Program-made: the position numbers and the translations under genes
Origin: Verrucomicrobiales bacterium
GTDB taxonomy: Bacteria; Verrucomicrobiota; Verrucomicrobiia; Verrucomicrobiales; DEV007
Assembly: GCA_016795385.1 (NCBI GenBank)
Contig: JAEUHI010000011.1
Location: 1 to 64,000, forward strand
Direction: 5' to 3'
Length of the DNA stretch: 64,000 bases
Notes under the pieces: model-generated
The model's database searches: none
What the model saw: the letters and a program-made list of their open reading frames with translations, nothing else
Told to the model about the DNA's origin: nothing
Shown: piece after piece, positions 41,266-50,470 of the stretch
Numbering within the stretch: position 1 is the stretch's first letter
How the letters are laid out: each line of letters opens with the position of its first letter

Positions 41266-42444
41266 ATGCCAGTCTCCAGACAGCGATACACCTGCCACCT
41301 CCCCGCCCCGTTCGTGCGGGCCGCCGTGGTCGTGGGGATGACGCTGGCACTCACCCTCGGTGCTTCGGAAGGCCCGATCCTGAAGGTCGTCTTTGAGCCA
41401 CGGACCGTCGTGCTATCGGGCCGGATCGACACCGAGGAAACGGCCGGGATGATCGCTTCGGCCCTCACGAGCGCGCGGCCCGATCTTTCCCTGGACCGGT
41501 CGGCCCTCGTCGTGGATGGGTCGGCGTCCCTCCCGGATCTGGCGGAATTGCCGGGCCTGCTCGCCGAACTGGGCCTTTCCACCCATGAAGGACGCCTCGA
41601 GCTCTGGCCCGACCGTCTGGTCATTGGCGGGCTCACCGACAGCCTCGTCACTCAGAGTGCGCTGCGGATCCGCGCGAAGCCGCTCATGTCTGGCCGCACG
41701 CTGCACAACCGGCTCTGCATCGTGGGCACCGACGATCTGCCGAAGCTGGAGGTCTCGCTCGCCGGAGCGGGAGCCGCCCAAGCCCCCCCCTCGGCCCCGT
41801 CCGCTCCGGCCTTGGTCGCAGCTCCGGTGGGCAGCTTCGAGATGCCGGGACTCTCTTTTGCCAAACTGCTTGCCGTGATCCGACTGCCAGGGCAGATCGA
41901 CCGACTCTCGGGGAAACAGCCGGCTTCCGCCGCCCCGGCTCCGACGAAGGCCGAAACGAAGACGGATCTCCCGTCGCCGTCGACGACGCCCCCCACCCCG
42001 GCCATGCCGCTGACGGCGACGCCGGTGCACCAGTACGAAACTCTGCCGTCGGTGCTTTTTTCACGGAATTCCTTCCTTCTCCAGGCGAATCAGCAGGCCA
42101 CGATCGAGGGACTCCTGAAGCACCTTCTCTCTCCTATTCGACGCGGAGCACCGGTGCGGATCGAGGCCGTGAAAGCGAGCGGCGGCTCGACGGCCTTCAA
42201 CGAATACCTCTGCGAAAGACGTGCCGCCGAGGTAGCGAGATTTCTCACGGAAGGCGGCGTCGATGCCGCCACCGTGCAGGTAAAAACGGTCGAGTCGAAT
42301 TCTCCCGTCGATGAAGGGGAAGTACGTCTCTTTGTCGAAATCCTCCCCCCACCCGAGCCACCCGCACCCGAAGGAGCCGCGACGGCGATGCCCCCGTCGG
42401 CCGTGACACCGGCTCCCGCCGATGCTCCGAAATCCGTGCCCTGA
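41266..42444 (+). CDS. OmpA-like cell-envelope protein
   Basis: The 392-residue product has an N-terminal hydrophobic segment (AAVVVGMTLALTLGAS). Two compact alpha/beta repeats typical of BON-like or OmpA-adjacent domains follow (about 38-155). A Pro/Ala/Thr-rich linker leads to a C-terminal OmpA/MotB-like domain (about 255-370; LPSVLFSRNSFLLQANQQ, NEYLCERRAAEVARFLTEGGV). The usual peptidoglycan-binding Asp of the GHTD-type motif is not evident, so binding may be altered. It ends 8 nt before a bidirectional-looking terminator. Confidence 0.7.
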   Translation: MPVSRQRYTCHLPAPFVRAAVVVGMTLALTLGASEGPILKVVFEPRTVVLSGRIDTEETAGMIASALTSARPDLSLDRSALVVDGSASLPDLAELPGLLAELGLSTHEGRLELWPDRLVIGGLTDSLVTQSALRIRAKPLMSGRTLHNRLCIVGTDDLPKLEVSLAGAGAAQAPPSAPSAPALVAAPVGSFEMPGLSFAKLLAVIRLPGQIDRLSGKQPASAAPAPTKAETKTDLPSPSTTPPTPAMPLTATPVHQYETLPSVLFSRNSFLLQANQQATIEGLLKHLLSPIRRGAPVRIEAVKASGGSTAFNEYLCERRAAEVARFLTEGGVDAATVQVKTVESNSPVDEGEVRLFVEILPPPEPPAPEGAATAMPPSAVTPAPADAPKSVP

Positions 42445-42451
42445 AAAGGGT

Positions 42452-42485
42452 AAAAACCCGGCCCCACTCGGGACCGGGTTTTTTT
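42452..42485 (+). terminator. Rho-independent terminator
   Basis: The hairpin has arms CCCGG/CCGGG extended by AAA/TTT and, across one mismatch, CCC/GGG, with loop ACTC. A T-run follows on the plus strand. It serves the OmpA-like gene and may also act on the converging LysM gene. Confidence 0.85.
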
Positions 42486-42561
42486 GACCACTCAACTTTG
42501 TCTCTCAACAACCTCGGGAATTGCGACGGAGACAAATTCGTTCACCCTCGGCGGGATCGCC

Positions 42562-43605
42562 TCAGCGATTCGCCGCCACTTCGCCTTCCTTGTGATAGGC
42601 GTTGTATTTGGAGGTCGGGACGATGATATCGTCGCCGGGCCGGATCACCGTGCTGCTGCCCATGTTGTTGATGCGCTGCAGCTCGGCCATCGTGGTGAAA
42701 AAGTCGCGGGCGATGGCGTAGAGGTTGTCGTTTTTCACGACCGTGTAGTAGCCATAGGTCTCGTCCTGTTTCAGGAGAGGATTGTCATACTGGAAGCTGT
42801 TGCCCTGCTCCGCCTTCGGCGCGGGGGCGGGAGCCGGAGTCGTGTTGGAAGCCTGCTCGGCGGCCTTGACCGTGGGGATCTTCAGGCTCTGACCAAGGCT
42901 GATCGAATCACTACGAAGACCATTGGCCGTTTTCAGACTTTCGACAGTGGTGTTGTATTTTTTGGACAGCGAGGTCAGCGTATCCCCTTTCACGACGGTA
43001 TGGAGCTTCGTCGAGGCGGGGGCGGTCTTTTTCGTTTCACCCACCACGATGGAGTCCTGCTTCGCCGGGGCGGGCTTGTTGGCATCCGCGGAATTTCCAC
43101 CGGGCACGGGCGGCGCCGGGATCGGTGCATCCGTCTTGGCAATCTTTTGATCGGTCGTCGCGGGAGCCGCCGGTGCGGCCGGAGCCACCGCGCCCGGCAC
43201 CATCAGCGTCTCACCGATGTAGATGGGCTGACCTTCGCTGAGGCGGTTGGCTTCGAGAAGAGCCTTGCGCTCGATCCCGAATTTCGTGGCAATTTTGCCA
43301 AGCGTATCACCATCCTGGATGACGTAGGTCTGCGAAGCCGTCGTCGCGGCCGGAGCCGTGGCGGCAGGGGCAGCCGGTGCCGACGGGGCGGGAGCACTCC
43401 CCTTGGTCGCCTCGAGGGTGGCGGCGTCGGTGTAGGAATAATTGCTGTTGCCTCCGGTGAGCGCCTTCTCGATCGCGATCAAACGCGACTCGAGGGTGCC
43501 GAGACGGGAATCCAGCGTTTGCAGGGTGGGTTCGGCCGCTCCAAGAGACTGGCCGAGAAGAACGGACGCCGTGAGGGTGGTCAGAGTGGTCGCAATTCGG
43601 TTCAT
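42562..43605 (-). CDS. Exported protein with three LysM domains
   Basis: The 347-residue product has a signal peptide (ending LLGQSLGAAE), a short coiled coil (TLDSRLGTLESRLIAIEKAL), and three LysM peptidoglycan-binding repeats: YVIQDGDTLGKIATKFGI, HTVVKGDTLTSLSKKYNT and YTVVKNDNLYAIARDFFT. The repeats are separated by Ala/Pro/Thr-rich linkers. It should sit on the cell wall in the periplasm. No hydrolase domain is present, so it may be a structural or recruiting protein. An AT-rich region (43606-43823) separates it from the divergent beta-CASP gene. Confidence 0.88.
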   Translation of the reverse strand: MNRIATTLTTLTASVLLGQSLGAAEPTLQTLDSRLGTLESRLIAIEKALTGGNSNYSYTDAATLEATKGSAPAPSAPAAPAATAPAATTASQTYVIQDGDTLGKIATKFGIERKALLEANRLSEGQPIYIGETLMVPGAVAPAAPAAPATTDQKIAKTDAPIPAPPVPGGNSADANKPAPAKQDSIVVGETKKTAPASTKLHTVVKGDTLTSLSKKYNTTVESLKTANGLRSDSISLGQSLKIPTVKAAEQASNTTPAPAPAPKAEQGNSFQYDNPLLKQDETYGYYTVVKNDNLYAIARDFFTTMAELQRINNMGSSTVIRPGDDIIVPTSKYNAYHKEGEVAANR

Positions 43606-43823
43606 GGACGGGAACTTATGACATCCTGATGTTTCGATCAAGGATAAATTTAATATTTCCGTAATATTTTTTAAAAGCAGATCCGATTCGGTCTGATTTC
43701 TACGGTTTCATCTCTAATTTTGGCCAATTTCGCCAAAAAACCCGAATCCGGCTTCCGACAGATTGCGACGATCCGATCGACGCGGTGATTGACCCATCTC
43801 CCCTCACCCGCTACGAATGCAGC

Positions 43824-45215
43824 ATGAAGATCACATTCTGCGGCGCGGCCGAGACCACCACGGGCTCCCAGCATCTCATCGAGATCAATGGCTCGCGCAT
43901 CCTGCTCGATTGCGGGCTCTACCAGGGACGTCGTGACGAGGCGAACACACGCAACCGCCATTTTCCTTTTGATCCCGCCAGCCTCGATGCCGTCGTCCTC
44001 TCGCACGCCCACATCGATCACAGCGGCAATCTCCCCTCCCTGACCAGCAACGGCTTCAAAGGAAACATCTATTCGACCTTCGCCACGCGCGATCTCTGCC
44101 AGATCATGCTCGCCGACGCCGCGCGTATTCAAGCCGGTGATTTGAAATGGCTGAACAAACACCTCGCGCGGGAGGGCAAAGCCCCGCTGGAGCCCCTCTA
44201 TACCGAGATGGAAGCCGAGGAATGCGTGCGCCAATTCGTCACGATCGGCTACGAACGCTCGATCCCCATCGCCGACGGCGTGACCCTCACCTTCATCGAT
44301 GCGGGTCACATCCTCGGATCCGCCCAGGTCGTGCTCGATCTGGTGGAAAACGGTCATCGCCGGCGGCTTCTCTTTTCCGGCGACGTGGGACGCGGTAACA
44401 ACGAACTCCTGCGCGATCCCGTCGTGCCAGAGGATGTCGATTATCTCATCATGGAGAGCACCTACGGCAACCGCGAACACGAGCTGCCGACCCAGGCGAA
44501 CCACCTCCTCAGCGAGATCCTCGTCCGCGCTCTCGAAAAACGGGGCAAAGTCATCATCCCCGCCTTCGCCGTCGAGCGCACTCAGCAGCTCATTTACGTG
44601 CTGCATCGTCTTTCCGAGCAAGGCCAGATTCCCGATGTGCCGATCTACGTCGACAGCCCGCTCGCCGTTGGCGCGACGGAAATTTTCCGTCTCCATCCCG
44701 AATGTTTCAACGAAGAAGTCTACCGTTTCCTCTTTGAAAAGCGTGATCCCTTCGGCTTTGAAAACCTCACCCTCATCCGCAAGGTGAACGATTCCAAAGC
44801 CCTCAACGACCTGCACGAGCCCGCCATCATCATCTCCGCCTCGGGCATGTGCGAGGCCGGCCGCGTCCTCCACCATCTCCGCAACAACATCGAGGATCCG
44901 AAAAACACCGTCCTTTTCGTCGGCTATTGCGCCGAACACACACTGGGTGCGAAAATCCGCGGCGGACAAAAGGAGGTGCCCATCCTCGGCGATCGTTTCT
45001 CGGTGCGGGCCGACGTGCAGATCCTCGATTCCTTCAGCGGCCATGCCGATCGCAGCGAGCTGCTCCATTACTTCGATATCATGGGTGGCAAGAAGGAGCG
45101 CGTCTTCCTCGTCCACGGGGAGCTCGAGCAATCCCACGCCCTTTGCGAGACCCTGCGCGAGAGGCATTCCGGGCAGATCACGGTGCCCGCATGGAAATCG
45201 ACCGTGGAAATCTGA
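43824..45215 (+). CDS. Beta-CASP metallo-beta-lactamase fold RNA-processing enzyme
   Basis: The 463-residue protein has metal-binding motifs HAHIDHSG (about 57-64), DAGHILGSA and SGDVGRGN, and beta-CASP motifs STYGNREHE, SASGMCEAGRVLHHL and SGHADRSEL. It belongs to the CPSF73/YSH1-like branch found in bacteria and archaea, whose members cut RNA endo- or exonucleolytically. It is cytoplasmic. The start at MKITFCGAAETTTGSQH is the family's usual N-terminus. It is distinct from the RNase J branch because it lacks the long C-terminal domain. Confidence 0.88.
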   Translation: MKITFCGAAETTTGSQHLIEINGSRILLDCGLYQGRRDEANTRNRHFPFDPASLDAVVLSHAHIDHSGNLPSLTSNGFKGNIYSTFATRDLCQIMLADAARIQAGDLKWLNKHLAREGKAPLEPLYTEMEAEECVRQFVTIGYERSIPIADGVTLTFIDAGHILGSAQVVLDLVENGHRRRLLFSGDVGRGNNELLRDPVVPEDVDYLIMESTYGNREHELPTQANHLLSEILVRALEKRGKVIIPAFAVERTQQLIYVLHRLSEQGQIPDVPIYVDSPLAVGATEIFRLHPECFNEEVYRFLFEKRDPFGFENLTLIRKVNDSKALNDLHEPAIIISASGMCEAGRVLHHLRNNIEDPKNTVLFVGYCAEHTLGAKIRGGQKEVPILGDRFSVRADVQILDSFSGHADRSELLHYFDIMGGKKERVFLVHGELEQSHALCETLRERHSGQITVPAWKSTVEI

Positions 45216-45227
45216 ACGACCCGACGC

Positions 45228-45518
45228 TCAGCCCGCGCCCCTTTGCCGCGGTGGCGGATAGATCGAGGGGCCACCGATCCCCGGATGGGTCTCGCTCGTC
45301 CTCACCGTCTCGAGATGGCTCGGCGTGTCGAGACAGGCGAGAAAGTCGTGTATCTTTTCCGCATCAGGCCATAGCCCCGTCCGCATCATCACCTCCTGCG
45401 CGACGAGATCGAGCAGCACCGGATCCCATCGCTGGACCAAGGCGATCCACGCCGCGGGAATCGACGCCGTGGCGAGCGAATCACGGGCGGGATCGAGATC
45501 TGGGTCTTCCGGGAACAT
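45228..45518 (-). CDS. Small hypothetical protein
   Basis: The 96-residue protein is not recognised. It is soluble, with a central helix-rich block (AAWIALVQRWDPVLLDLVAQ) and a C-terminal Pro/Gly-rich end. It converges on the beta-CASP gene with a 12-bp gap and is divergent from the glycosyltransferase gene, and coding quality is fair. It may be real, but nothing shows its function. Confidence 0.45.
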   Translation of the reverse strand: MFPEDPDLDPARDSLATASIPAAWIALVQRWDPVLLDLVAQEVMMRTGLWPDAEKIHDFLACLDTPSHLETVRTSETHPGIGGPSIYPPPRQRGAG

Positions 45519-45624
45519 GGAGATCCCCTAAGCAGATTCAGTGCCGAATGAACCCTCTTCAGTCCGGCACAAAACCCTCTTCGTTCTTGAAATCGCCCGC
45601 AAACCCGCTCTCTTGACCCGACCG

Positions 45625-46830
45625 ATGAAGTCTCTCCTGCTCTCGAACGAGTATCCTCCGAATGTCTACGGCGGCGCGGGCATCCATGTGCAATACCTCG
45701 CCCGCGAGCTCGCGAGGCTCTGCGAAGTCGAAGTCCGCTGTTTCGGCGATCAGTCGGACCTTGCTTCAAACCCCGCGGTCTCGGGCTTCGGCGTCGACAC
45801 CACCTCCTACTCCGCGCCCAAGCCGCTTCATTCCGTGTTCGGCGCCTTGCAGCGGTGCCTTGATTTCAACACCCGGGCCATCGACGCCGATGTCGTCCAC
45901 CTCCACACCTGGTATTCCCACTTCGGCGGCCTCCTCGCCAAGCTCAATTACGGACTTCCCATGGTGCTGACGGTGCATTCCCTCGAGCCGCTCCGTCCCT
46001 GGAAACGCGAACAGCTTGGCGGCGGTTATGACTTCACCGTCTGGCTCGAGAAGACCGCCATCGAGATGGCCGACGCCGTCATCGCCGTCTCCCACGAGAC
46101 CCGGCTCGATATTCTCCGCCTCTTCGACGTGGCCGAGGAGAAAGTGCATGTCATCTACAACGGCATCGATCCCGACGAGTACACCCCCACCTTCGACGAC
46201 TCGGTTTTGAAAAAGCACGGCATCGATCCGGCAGTGCCCTACGTGCTCTTTGTCGGTCGCATCACGCGGCAGAAGGGCATCGTCCACCTCGTCAACGCGA
46301 TCCGCCATCTAGATCCCGGAACCCAGGTCGTCCTTTGTGCCGGCGCTCCCGACACACCCGAGATCAAGATGGAAATGGAGACCGCCGTCGCCGCGGCGCG
46401 CACCGGACACGCCGGGTCCATCGTCTGGATCCAGGAGATGATCCCCGCCGATGAAAAGATCGTGCTCTACAGCCACGCCCGCGTCTTTTGCACCCCCTCG
46501 ATTTATGAGCCCTTCGGCATCATCAATCTCGAAGCCATGGCCTGCGAGACACCCGTGGTCGGTTCGGCCGTCGGCGGCATGAAGGAGATCATCCTGCCCG
46601 GCGAGACCGGCCTGCTCATTCCGCTCGCCCAGCAACCGGAGTCGCCCTTCGAGGCGATCCATCCCGAAGTCTACGCCCACGACCTCGCCACCGGGATCAA
46701 CACCCTGATGCGGGATCCCGACCGCTGCGCCGAAATGGGAAAATCCGGGCGCGCCCGCGTTCTTGAAAAATTCAGTTGGTCCGAGATCGCGAGGGAGACC
46801 GTGGCTCTCTACGAAAAAATCGCGAAGTGA
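45625..46830 (+). CDS. GT4 glycogen synthase/alpha-maltose-1-phosphate synthase type glycosyltransferase
   Basis: The 401-residue GT-B enzyme starts LLLSNEYPPNVYGGAGIHV, the nucleotide-sugar synthase signature of the GlgA-corynebacterial/GlgM group. The C-terminal domain has FVGRITRQKGIVHLVNAI and the donor-binding motif YEPFGIINLEAMACETPVV with E-x7-E geometry. Relatives transfer glucose from ADP-glucose to glycogen or to glucose-1-phosphate. Length and motifs match. Which acceptor is used cannot be decided from sequence, and no other glycogen gene is in the window. Confidence 0.82.
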   Translation: MKSLLLSNEYPPNVYGGAGIHVQYLARELARLCEVEVRCFGDQSDLASNPAVSGFGVDTTSYSAPKPLHSVFGALQRCLDFNTRAIDADVVHLHTWYSHFGGLLAKLNYGLPMVLTVHSLEPLRPWKREQLGGGYDFTVWLEKTAIEMADAVIAVSHETRLDILRLFDVAEEKVHVIYNGIDPDEYTPTFDDSVLKKHGIDPAVPYVLFVGRITRQKGIVHLVNAIRHLDPGTQVVLCAGAPDTPEIKMEMETAVAAARTGHAGSIVWIQEMIPADEKIVLYSHARVFCTPSIYEPFGIINLEAMACETPVVGSAVGGMKEIILPGETGLLIPLAQQPESPFEAIHPEVYAHDLATGINTLMRDPDRCAEMGKSGRARVLEKFSWSEIARETVALYEKIAK

Positions 46831-46882
46831 CCGCTTTGCGCGACTTGCCGAAGGCCCGGGCGTCACGCTACCGTCGCGCCCG

Positions 46883-48061
46883 ATGAAGCGATCCCTACTT
46901 CCTTTCTCACTCTCCCTCCTGCTCAGCCTCGCGGTCCAGGCGGAACCTTGGACCGCTCCCATCGAGCAGATCCGCAAAGTGGGGCCCGAAGGTGCCGGCA
47001 ACACCGAAGCCGCGCAGGCATGGAGCGCCCTGACCGCCCTCGGTCCCGAGATGCTCGTGCCCGTGCTCACGGCCATGGAAGGCGCCAGCCCCCTCGCCCG
47101 CAACTGGTTGCGCACCGCGGTAGAGACCGTTTTCGATCGGGAACTGGCGGCGAAAGCCCCCCTGCCCGGCGAAGCGATCAAGAGCTTCGTCCTCGATCGT
47201 GCCCATGAACCCAACGCACGTCGTCTCGCCTTCGAACTCTACGCCAAGATCGCTCCCGACGACTCCGCCACCCTCATTCCCGGATTCGCGGACGATCCCA
47301 GCCCGGCCCTTCGTCGCGAAGCCGTGTCGAAACTGCTCGCGGAAGGCAAAGCGCAGCTTGAGGCGGGCGATCAGGAGAAAAGCCTCGCCACCCTCAATGC
47401 CGCGCTCGACGCCGCCCGCGAAGTCGATCAGATCGACGCCATCACGAAGCTCCTGCGGGAAAAGCTCGCACAGAAAGTCGACTTGCCGAAGCACTTCGGC
47501 TTTCTCTCACACTGGCACCTCATCGGTCCTTTCGACAACACCGGCCGCGAAGGTTTCGCCCGCGTCTACCCGCCCGAGGAAACGATCGCGCTCGATGCCG
47601 GGTACCCGGGCAAAGACGGCAAGCCCGTGAAATGGCAGGCCTACGCCACGCCCGACGATTACGGCAAGGTCGATTTCAACCAACCTTATGGCCCGCTCAA
47701 ACAGGTCGTCGGTTACGCCTACACCGAATTTCACGCCGCCGAGGCCCGCGACGCGCAGATCCGCCTGGGCTGCAAGAACGCTTGGAAAGTATGGTTCAAC
47801 GGCGAACTGCTCTTCGGTCGCGACGAATACCATCGCGGACAACGCATCGACCAGTACTCCCTTCCCGTGAAACTGCAGCCCGGCAAAAACACCATCCTCG
47901 TCAAAGCCTGCCAGAACGAGCAGGAACAGGATTGGACCGCGCAGTGGGAGTTCCAACTCCGCGTCTGCGATGCCACCGGCACCGCCATCCTCTCCACCGA
48001 TCGCCAGCCCACCCCCGAAAAAGCGGCGCCCGCGCGACGCCGCCCCGCGAAGAGCGAGTGA
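46883..48061 (+). CDS. Exported HEAT-repeat and carbohydrate-binding-like domain protein
   Basis: The 392-residue product has a signal peptide (LLPFSLSLLLSLAVQAE), an N-terminal alpha-helical HEAT-like region (about 25-215) and a C-terminal beta-sandwich (about 220-375). The sandwich includes WHLIGPFDNTGREGF and KNAWKVWFNGELLFGRDEYHRGQ, and resembles the glycoside-hydrolase/PA14-type binding modules frequent in PVC bacteria. No enzyme motif is visible. It ends 52 bp before the PQQ-propeller gene, and the two exported proteins may function together. Confidence 0.7.
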   Translation: MKRSLLPFSLSLLLSLAVQAEPWTAPIEQIRKVGPEGAGNTEAAQAWSALTALGPEMLVPVLTAMEGASPLARNWLRTAVETVFDRELAAKAPLPGEAIKSFVLDRAHEPNARRLAFELYAKIAPDDSATLIPGFADDPSPALRREAVSKLLAEGKAQLEAGDQEKSLATLNAALDAAREVDQIDAITKLLREKLAQKVDLPKHFGFLSHWHLIGPFDNTGREGFARVYPPEETIALDAGYPGKDGKPVKWQAYATPDDYGKVDFNQPYGPLKQVVGYAYTEFHAAEARDAQIRLGCKNAWKVWFNGELLFGRDEYHRGQRIDQYSLPVKLQPGKNTILVKACQNEQEQDWTAQWEFQLRVCDATGTAILSTDRQPTPEKAAPARRRPAKSE

Positions 48062-48113
48062 AGCCGCCGCCGTCGATTCGAATCTCATCCTTTCCGCCCA
48101 TTTCCGCCAGATC

Positions 48114-49316
48114 ATGCGCACCTTGCTTCTCACCTTGGCACTGATTCCACTCGCCCTGCCCGCCCGGGCCGATTGGCTCAATTTCCGCGGCCCCAACGGC
48201 TCCGGACACGCTCCTGACATAACCACCACCGTGGGCGAACTGAGCGACCAAACCCTCGCCTGGCAAGTCGCCCTGCCCGGTCGCGGTCTGGGCAGCCCGA
48301 TCATCGTGGGAGACAAGATCATCGTCACCGCCGCGAGCGGACCGGAGCAACAACAACTCCACATCCTCTGTTTTTCCGCGAAAGACGGATCGCCGGTCTG
48401 GGAACGCCGCTTTTGGGCGACCGGGCGCACCATGTCGCACAGCAAGACGAATGTCGCCGCCCCCACCCCGGCGAGCGATGGCGAACGAATCTACGCGCTG
48501 TATTCCTCGAACGACCTCATCTGCGTCGACCTCGATGGCAATCTCGTCTGGATGCGCGGATTGACTCTCGACTACCCCAACGCCTCGAACAGCCTCGGCA
48601 TGGCCTCCTCTCCCATCGTCGTGGGCGACACCCTCGTCGCGCAGATCGAGAATGATTCCGAATCGTTCGCCGCGGGTTTTGACCTCCTGACCGGAGTCAA
48701 CAAGTGGAAGCTGGATCGCCCCAAATCGGCGAACTGGACCTCGCCCACCATCCTGAACAAGGACGGCGAATCCATCGTCGCCCTGCAATCGAGCGACGGA
48801 ATCCTCGGACTGGTGCCCGCGACAGGCTCTTCCGTCTTTACCGTCGCAGGAGGGGCGTCCACCATCCCCTCCGCTGCCGCCTCGGGAAGTGAACTCTACA
48901 TCCCTTCCAACGGTGTGACTGTCGTGGCACTGGGAGCCACCGGCGAAGAGCCCAAGAAAGTCTGGAACCAAACCAATCAGCGTCCCGGCACCGCAAGTCT
49001 TCTCGTCGCCGGAGAGAAACTCTATCTCATCAACAACGCCGGAGTCCTTACCTGCGCCAAAAAGGAATCCGGCGAAGTCCTCTGGGAAGTCAGGCTGAAA
49101 GGCCCCTTCAGCGGCAGCCCCGTGGCGGGTGGGGATGGTAAGCTTTACATCTTCAGCGAACAGGGTGTCGGGCAGGTCGTTGATCCGTCCGGAGAGAAGG
49201 GAGTCGTCAGCAGCGAAGTCGAACTTGGAGAGACCATCCTCTGCACCCCCGCGCTCGATGGAAAGGCTCTTTACATCCGCAGCGACGGGCACCTCTGGAA
49301 ATTCGCGGGAAAATGA
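48114..49316 (+). CDS. Exported PQQ-binding-like beta-propeller protein
   Basis: The 400-residue product has a signal peptide (LLLTLALIPLALPARA), then a typical WLNFRGPNGSGHAPD start of PVC-type propeller proteins. Repeated blades follow, such as GSPIIVGDKIIVTAASG, ASSPIVVGDTLVAQIEND and GSPVAGGDGKLYIFSEQG. No quinone-dehydrogenase active-site Cys pair is seen, so a structural or binding role is more likely. Its stop codon abuts that of the transposase gene with no spacer. Confidence 0.82.
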   Translation: MRTLLLTLALIPLALPARADWLNFRGPNGSGHAPDITTTVGELSDQTLAWQVALPGRGLGSPIIVGDKIIVTAASGPEQQQLHILCFSAKDGSPVWERRFWATGRTMSHSKTNVAAPTPASDGERIYALYSSNDLICVDLDGNLVWMRGLTLDYPNASNSLGMASSPIVVGDTLVAQIENDSESFAAGFDLLTGVNKWKLDRPKSANWTSPTILNKDGESIVALQSSDGILGLVPATGSSVFTVAGGASTIPSAAASGSELYIPSNGVTVVALGATGEEPKKVWNQTNQRPGTASLLVAGEKLYLINNAGVLTCAKKESGEVLWEVRLKGPFSGSPVAGGDGKLYIFSEQGVGQVVDPSGEKGVVSSEVELGETILCTPALDGKALYIRSDGHLWKFAGK

Positions 49317-50375
49317 TCAATCCAAGGGCGGGTCGAAAACCCTCACCTCCAGCGCACGCAGGACCCTGATCCCTCCCCAGTCCGCCCCCCGCATGCGACG
49401 GGCGCCTGATTTCCGGTTCGGCCCCACAACTCCACGTGCTTTCAGGCACTCAGCGGCCGCATCGACGAAAGCGGCCGAACCCATGACCGCGCCATCGCTG
49501 AAGTAGCGCACCTTTCGTCGCAACACTTCCGGCAAGGAGAGACGGCGCTTGCCTTCGAGCACTTCATCCGCCACGCCCGGATCAATGCCGCGACGAGGAC
49601 GTCCGCCACCCGCATCATTTGGCACCCCGCGCCCCTCCGTGTACAGCAGAGTCCGGTATCGCCCGAGAGTGGTTTTCCAGTCTATCACCTCATCACCCGC
49701 ACCCGGTCGCTCCAGCGATTCACGTTGCATCCTCTTGAGACGGGATCGTGCGAGTTTCGACCATTTTCCGGCTCCCATCGCCTCGCCGTATCCGCTCCAA
49801 CGATAGTCTTCCGGAACCGAAACCAGTCCGGCACGAACCGGATTCAGGTCGATGTAAGCGGCAACGGCCTGGAGTGATTCCTCGCCCCCCTCCACAAGAA
49901 CGCTCCTAAAGGGGCCTTCCCAAAGTGTTCCGAGGCGGCCAAGGCGGCGGTTCATGAAAATGGAGCATCGTTGCTTGAGTTCCTTCAAGAAAACCGACAG
50001 GTTGCCTCGCCTTGCCTCATAGCGGTCGAAGATGGCTTTCACACCGCTGGAATCCCCGGCTGCGATCACTGAATCCAACTGCGTCATGATCGTTTCCACC
50101 GTGGCCTTGTCATAGAGAAGCGGAAGCACCCGCGAGAGAGTCTCCCGATTGAGCGGAGGAATGATCTCGCGATCGGGGACCTCCACCAGAAGGTGGAAAT
50201 GGTTCCCCATCACGCAATACGTGATGATTCGTACAGCGCAGAACTCCTCAAGCTTCCGCATGATCGAACGAAAGACTTCTTTTTCTTGCGAATGAAAAAT
50301 GACCCTTTTGTCCACGACGCGGGAGACACAATGATAGTATGCCGTTCCTGATCCGAGTGCACGCTGCATGCCCAT
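49317..50375 (-). CDS. REP-associated Y1 transposase (RAYT/IS200-like)
   Basis: The 352-residue protein has the HUH motif in CVMGNHFHLLVEVPD, then LGTLWEGPFRSVLVEGG and the strongly conserved AAYIDLNPVRAGLVSVPEDYRWSGYG in two parts. These mark it as a transposase REP-associated type, which handles single-stranded palindromic ends. The segment RCSIFMNRRLGR has Cys where a Tyr is common before the NRR element, so activity is uncertain. It is a single copy with small palindromes upstream. Its long C-terminal tail contains a second conserved block, VRYFSDGAVMGSAAFVD. Confidence 0.85.
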   Translation of the reverse strand: MGMQRALGSGTAYYHCVSRVVDKRVIFHSQEKEVFRSIMRKLEEFCAVRIITYCVMGNHFHLLVEVPDREIIPPLNRETLSRVLPLLYDKATVETIMTQLDSVIAAGDSSGVKAIFDRYEARRGNLSVFLKELKQRCSIFMNRRLGRLGTLWEGPFRSVLVEGGEESLQAVAAYIDLNPVRAGLVSVPEDYRWSGYGEAMGAGKWSKLARSRLKRMQRESLERPGAGDEVIDWKTTLGRYRTLLYTEGRGVPNDAGGGRPRRGIDPGVADEVLEGKRRLSLPEVLRRKVRYFSDGAVMGSAAFVDAAAECLKARGVVGPNRKSGARRMRGADWGGIRVLRALEVRVFDPPLD

Positions 50376-50430
50376 GATGAATCATCAACTACATCAATCG
50401 TTTTGCAACGTTTAAATAGCCTTGCTATTT
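50375..50430. repeat. Small palindromes upstream of the RAYT gene
   Basis: TGATGAATCATCA (50375-50387) overlaps the transposase start codon, and AAATAGCCTTGCTATTT (50414-50430) forms a 7-bp hairpin with a CTT loop. They are AT-rich, unlike typical REPs of this window, and might be transposase-recognised ends or promoter elements. Confidence 0.4.
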
Positions 50431-50470
50431 ATGTGATTTGACAAGCGCCTGACCGCAGTTAGCGTCGCCC

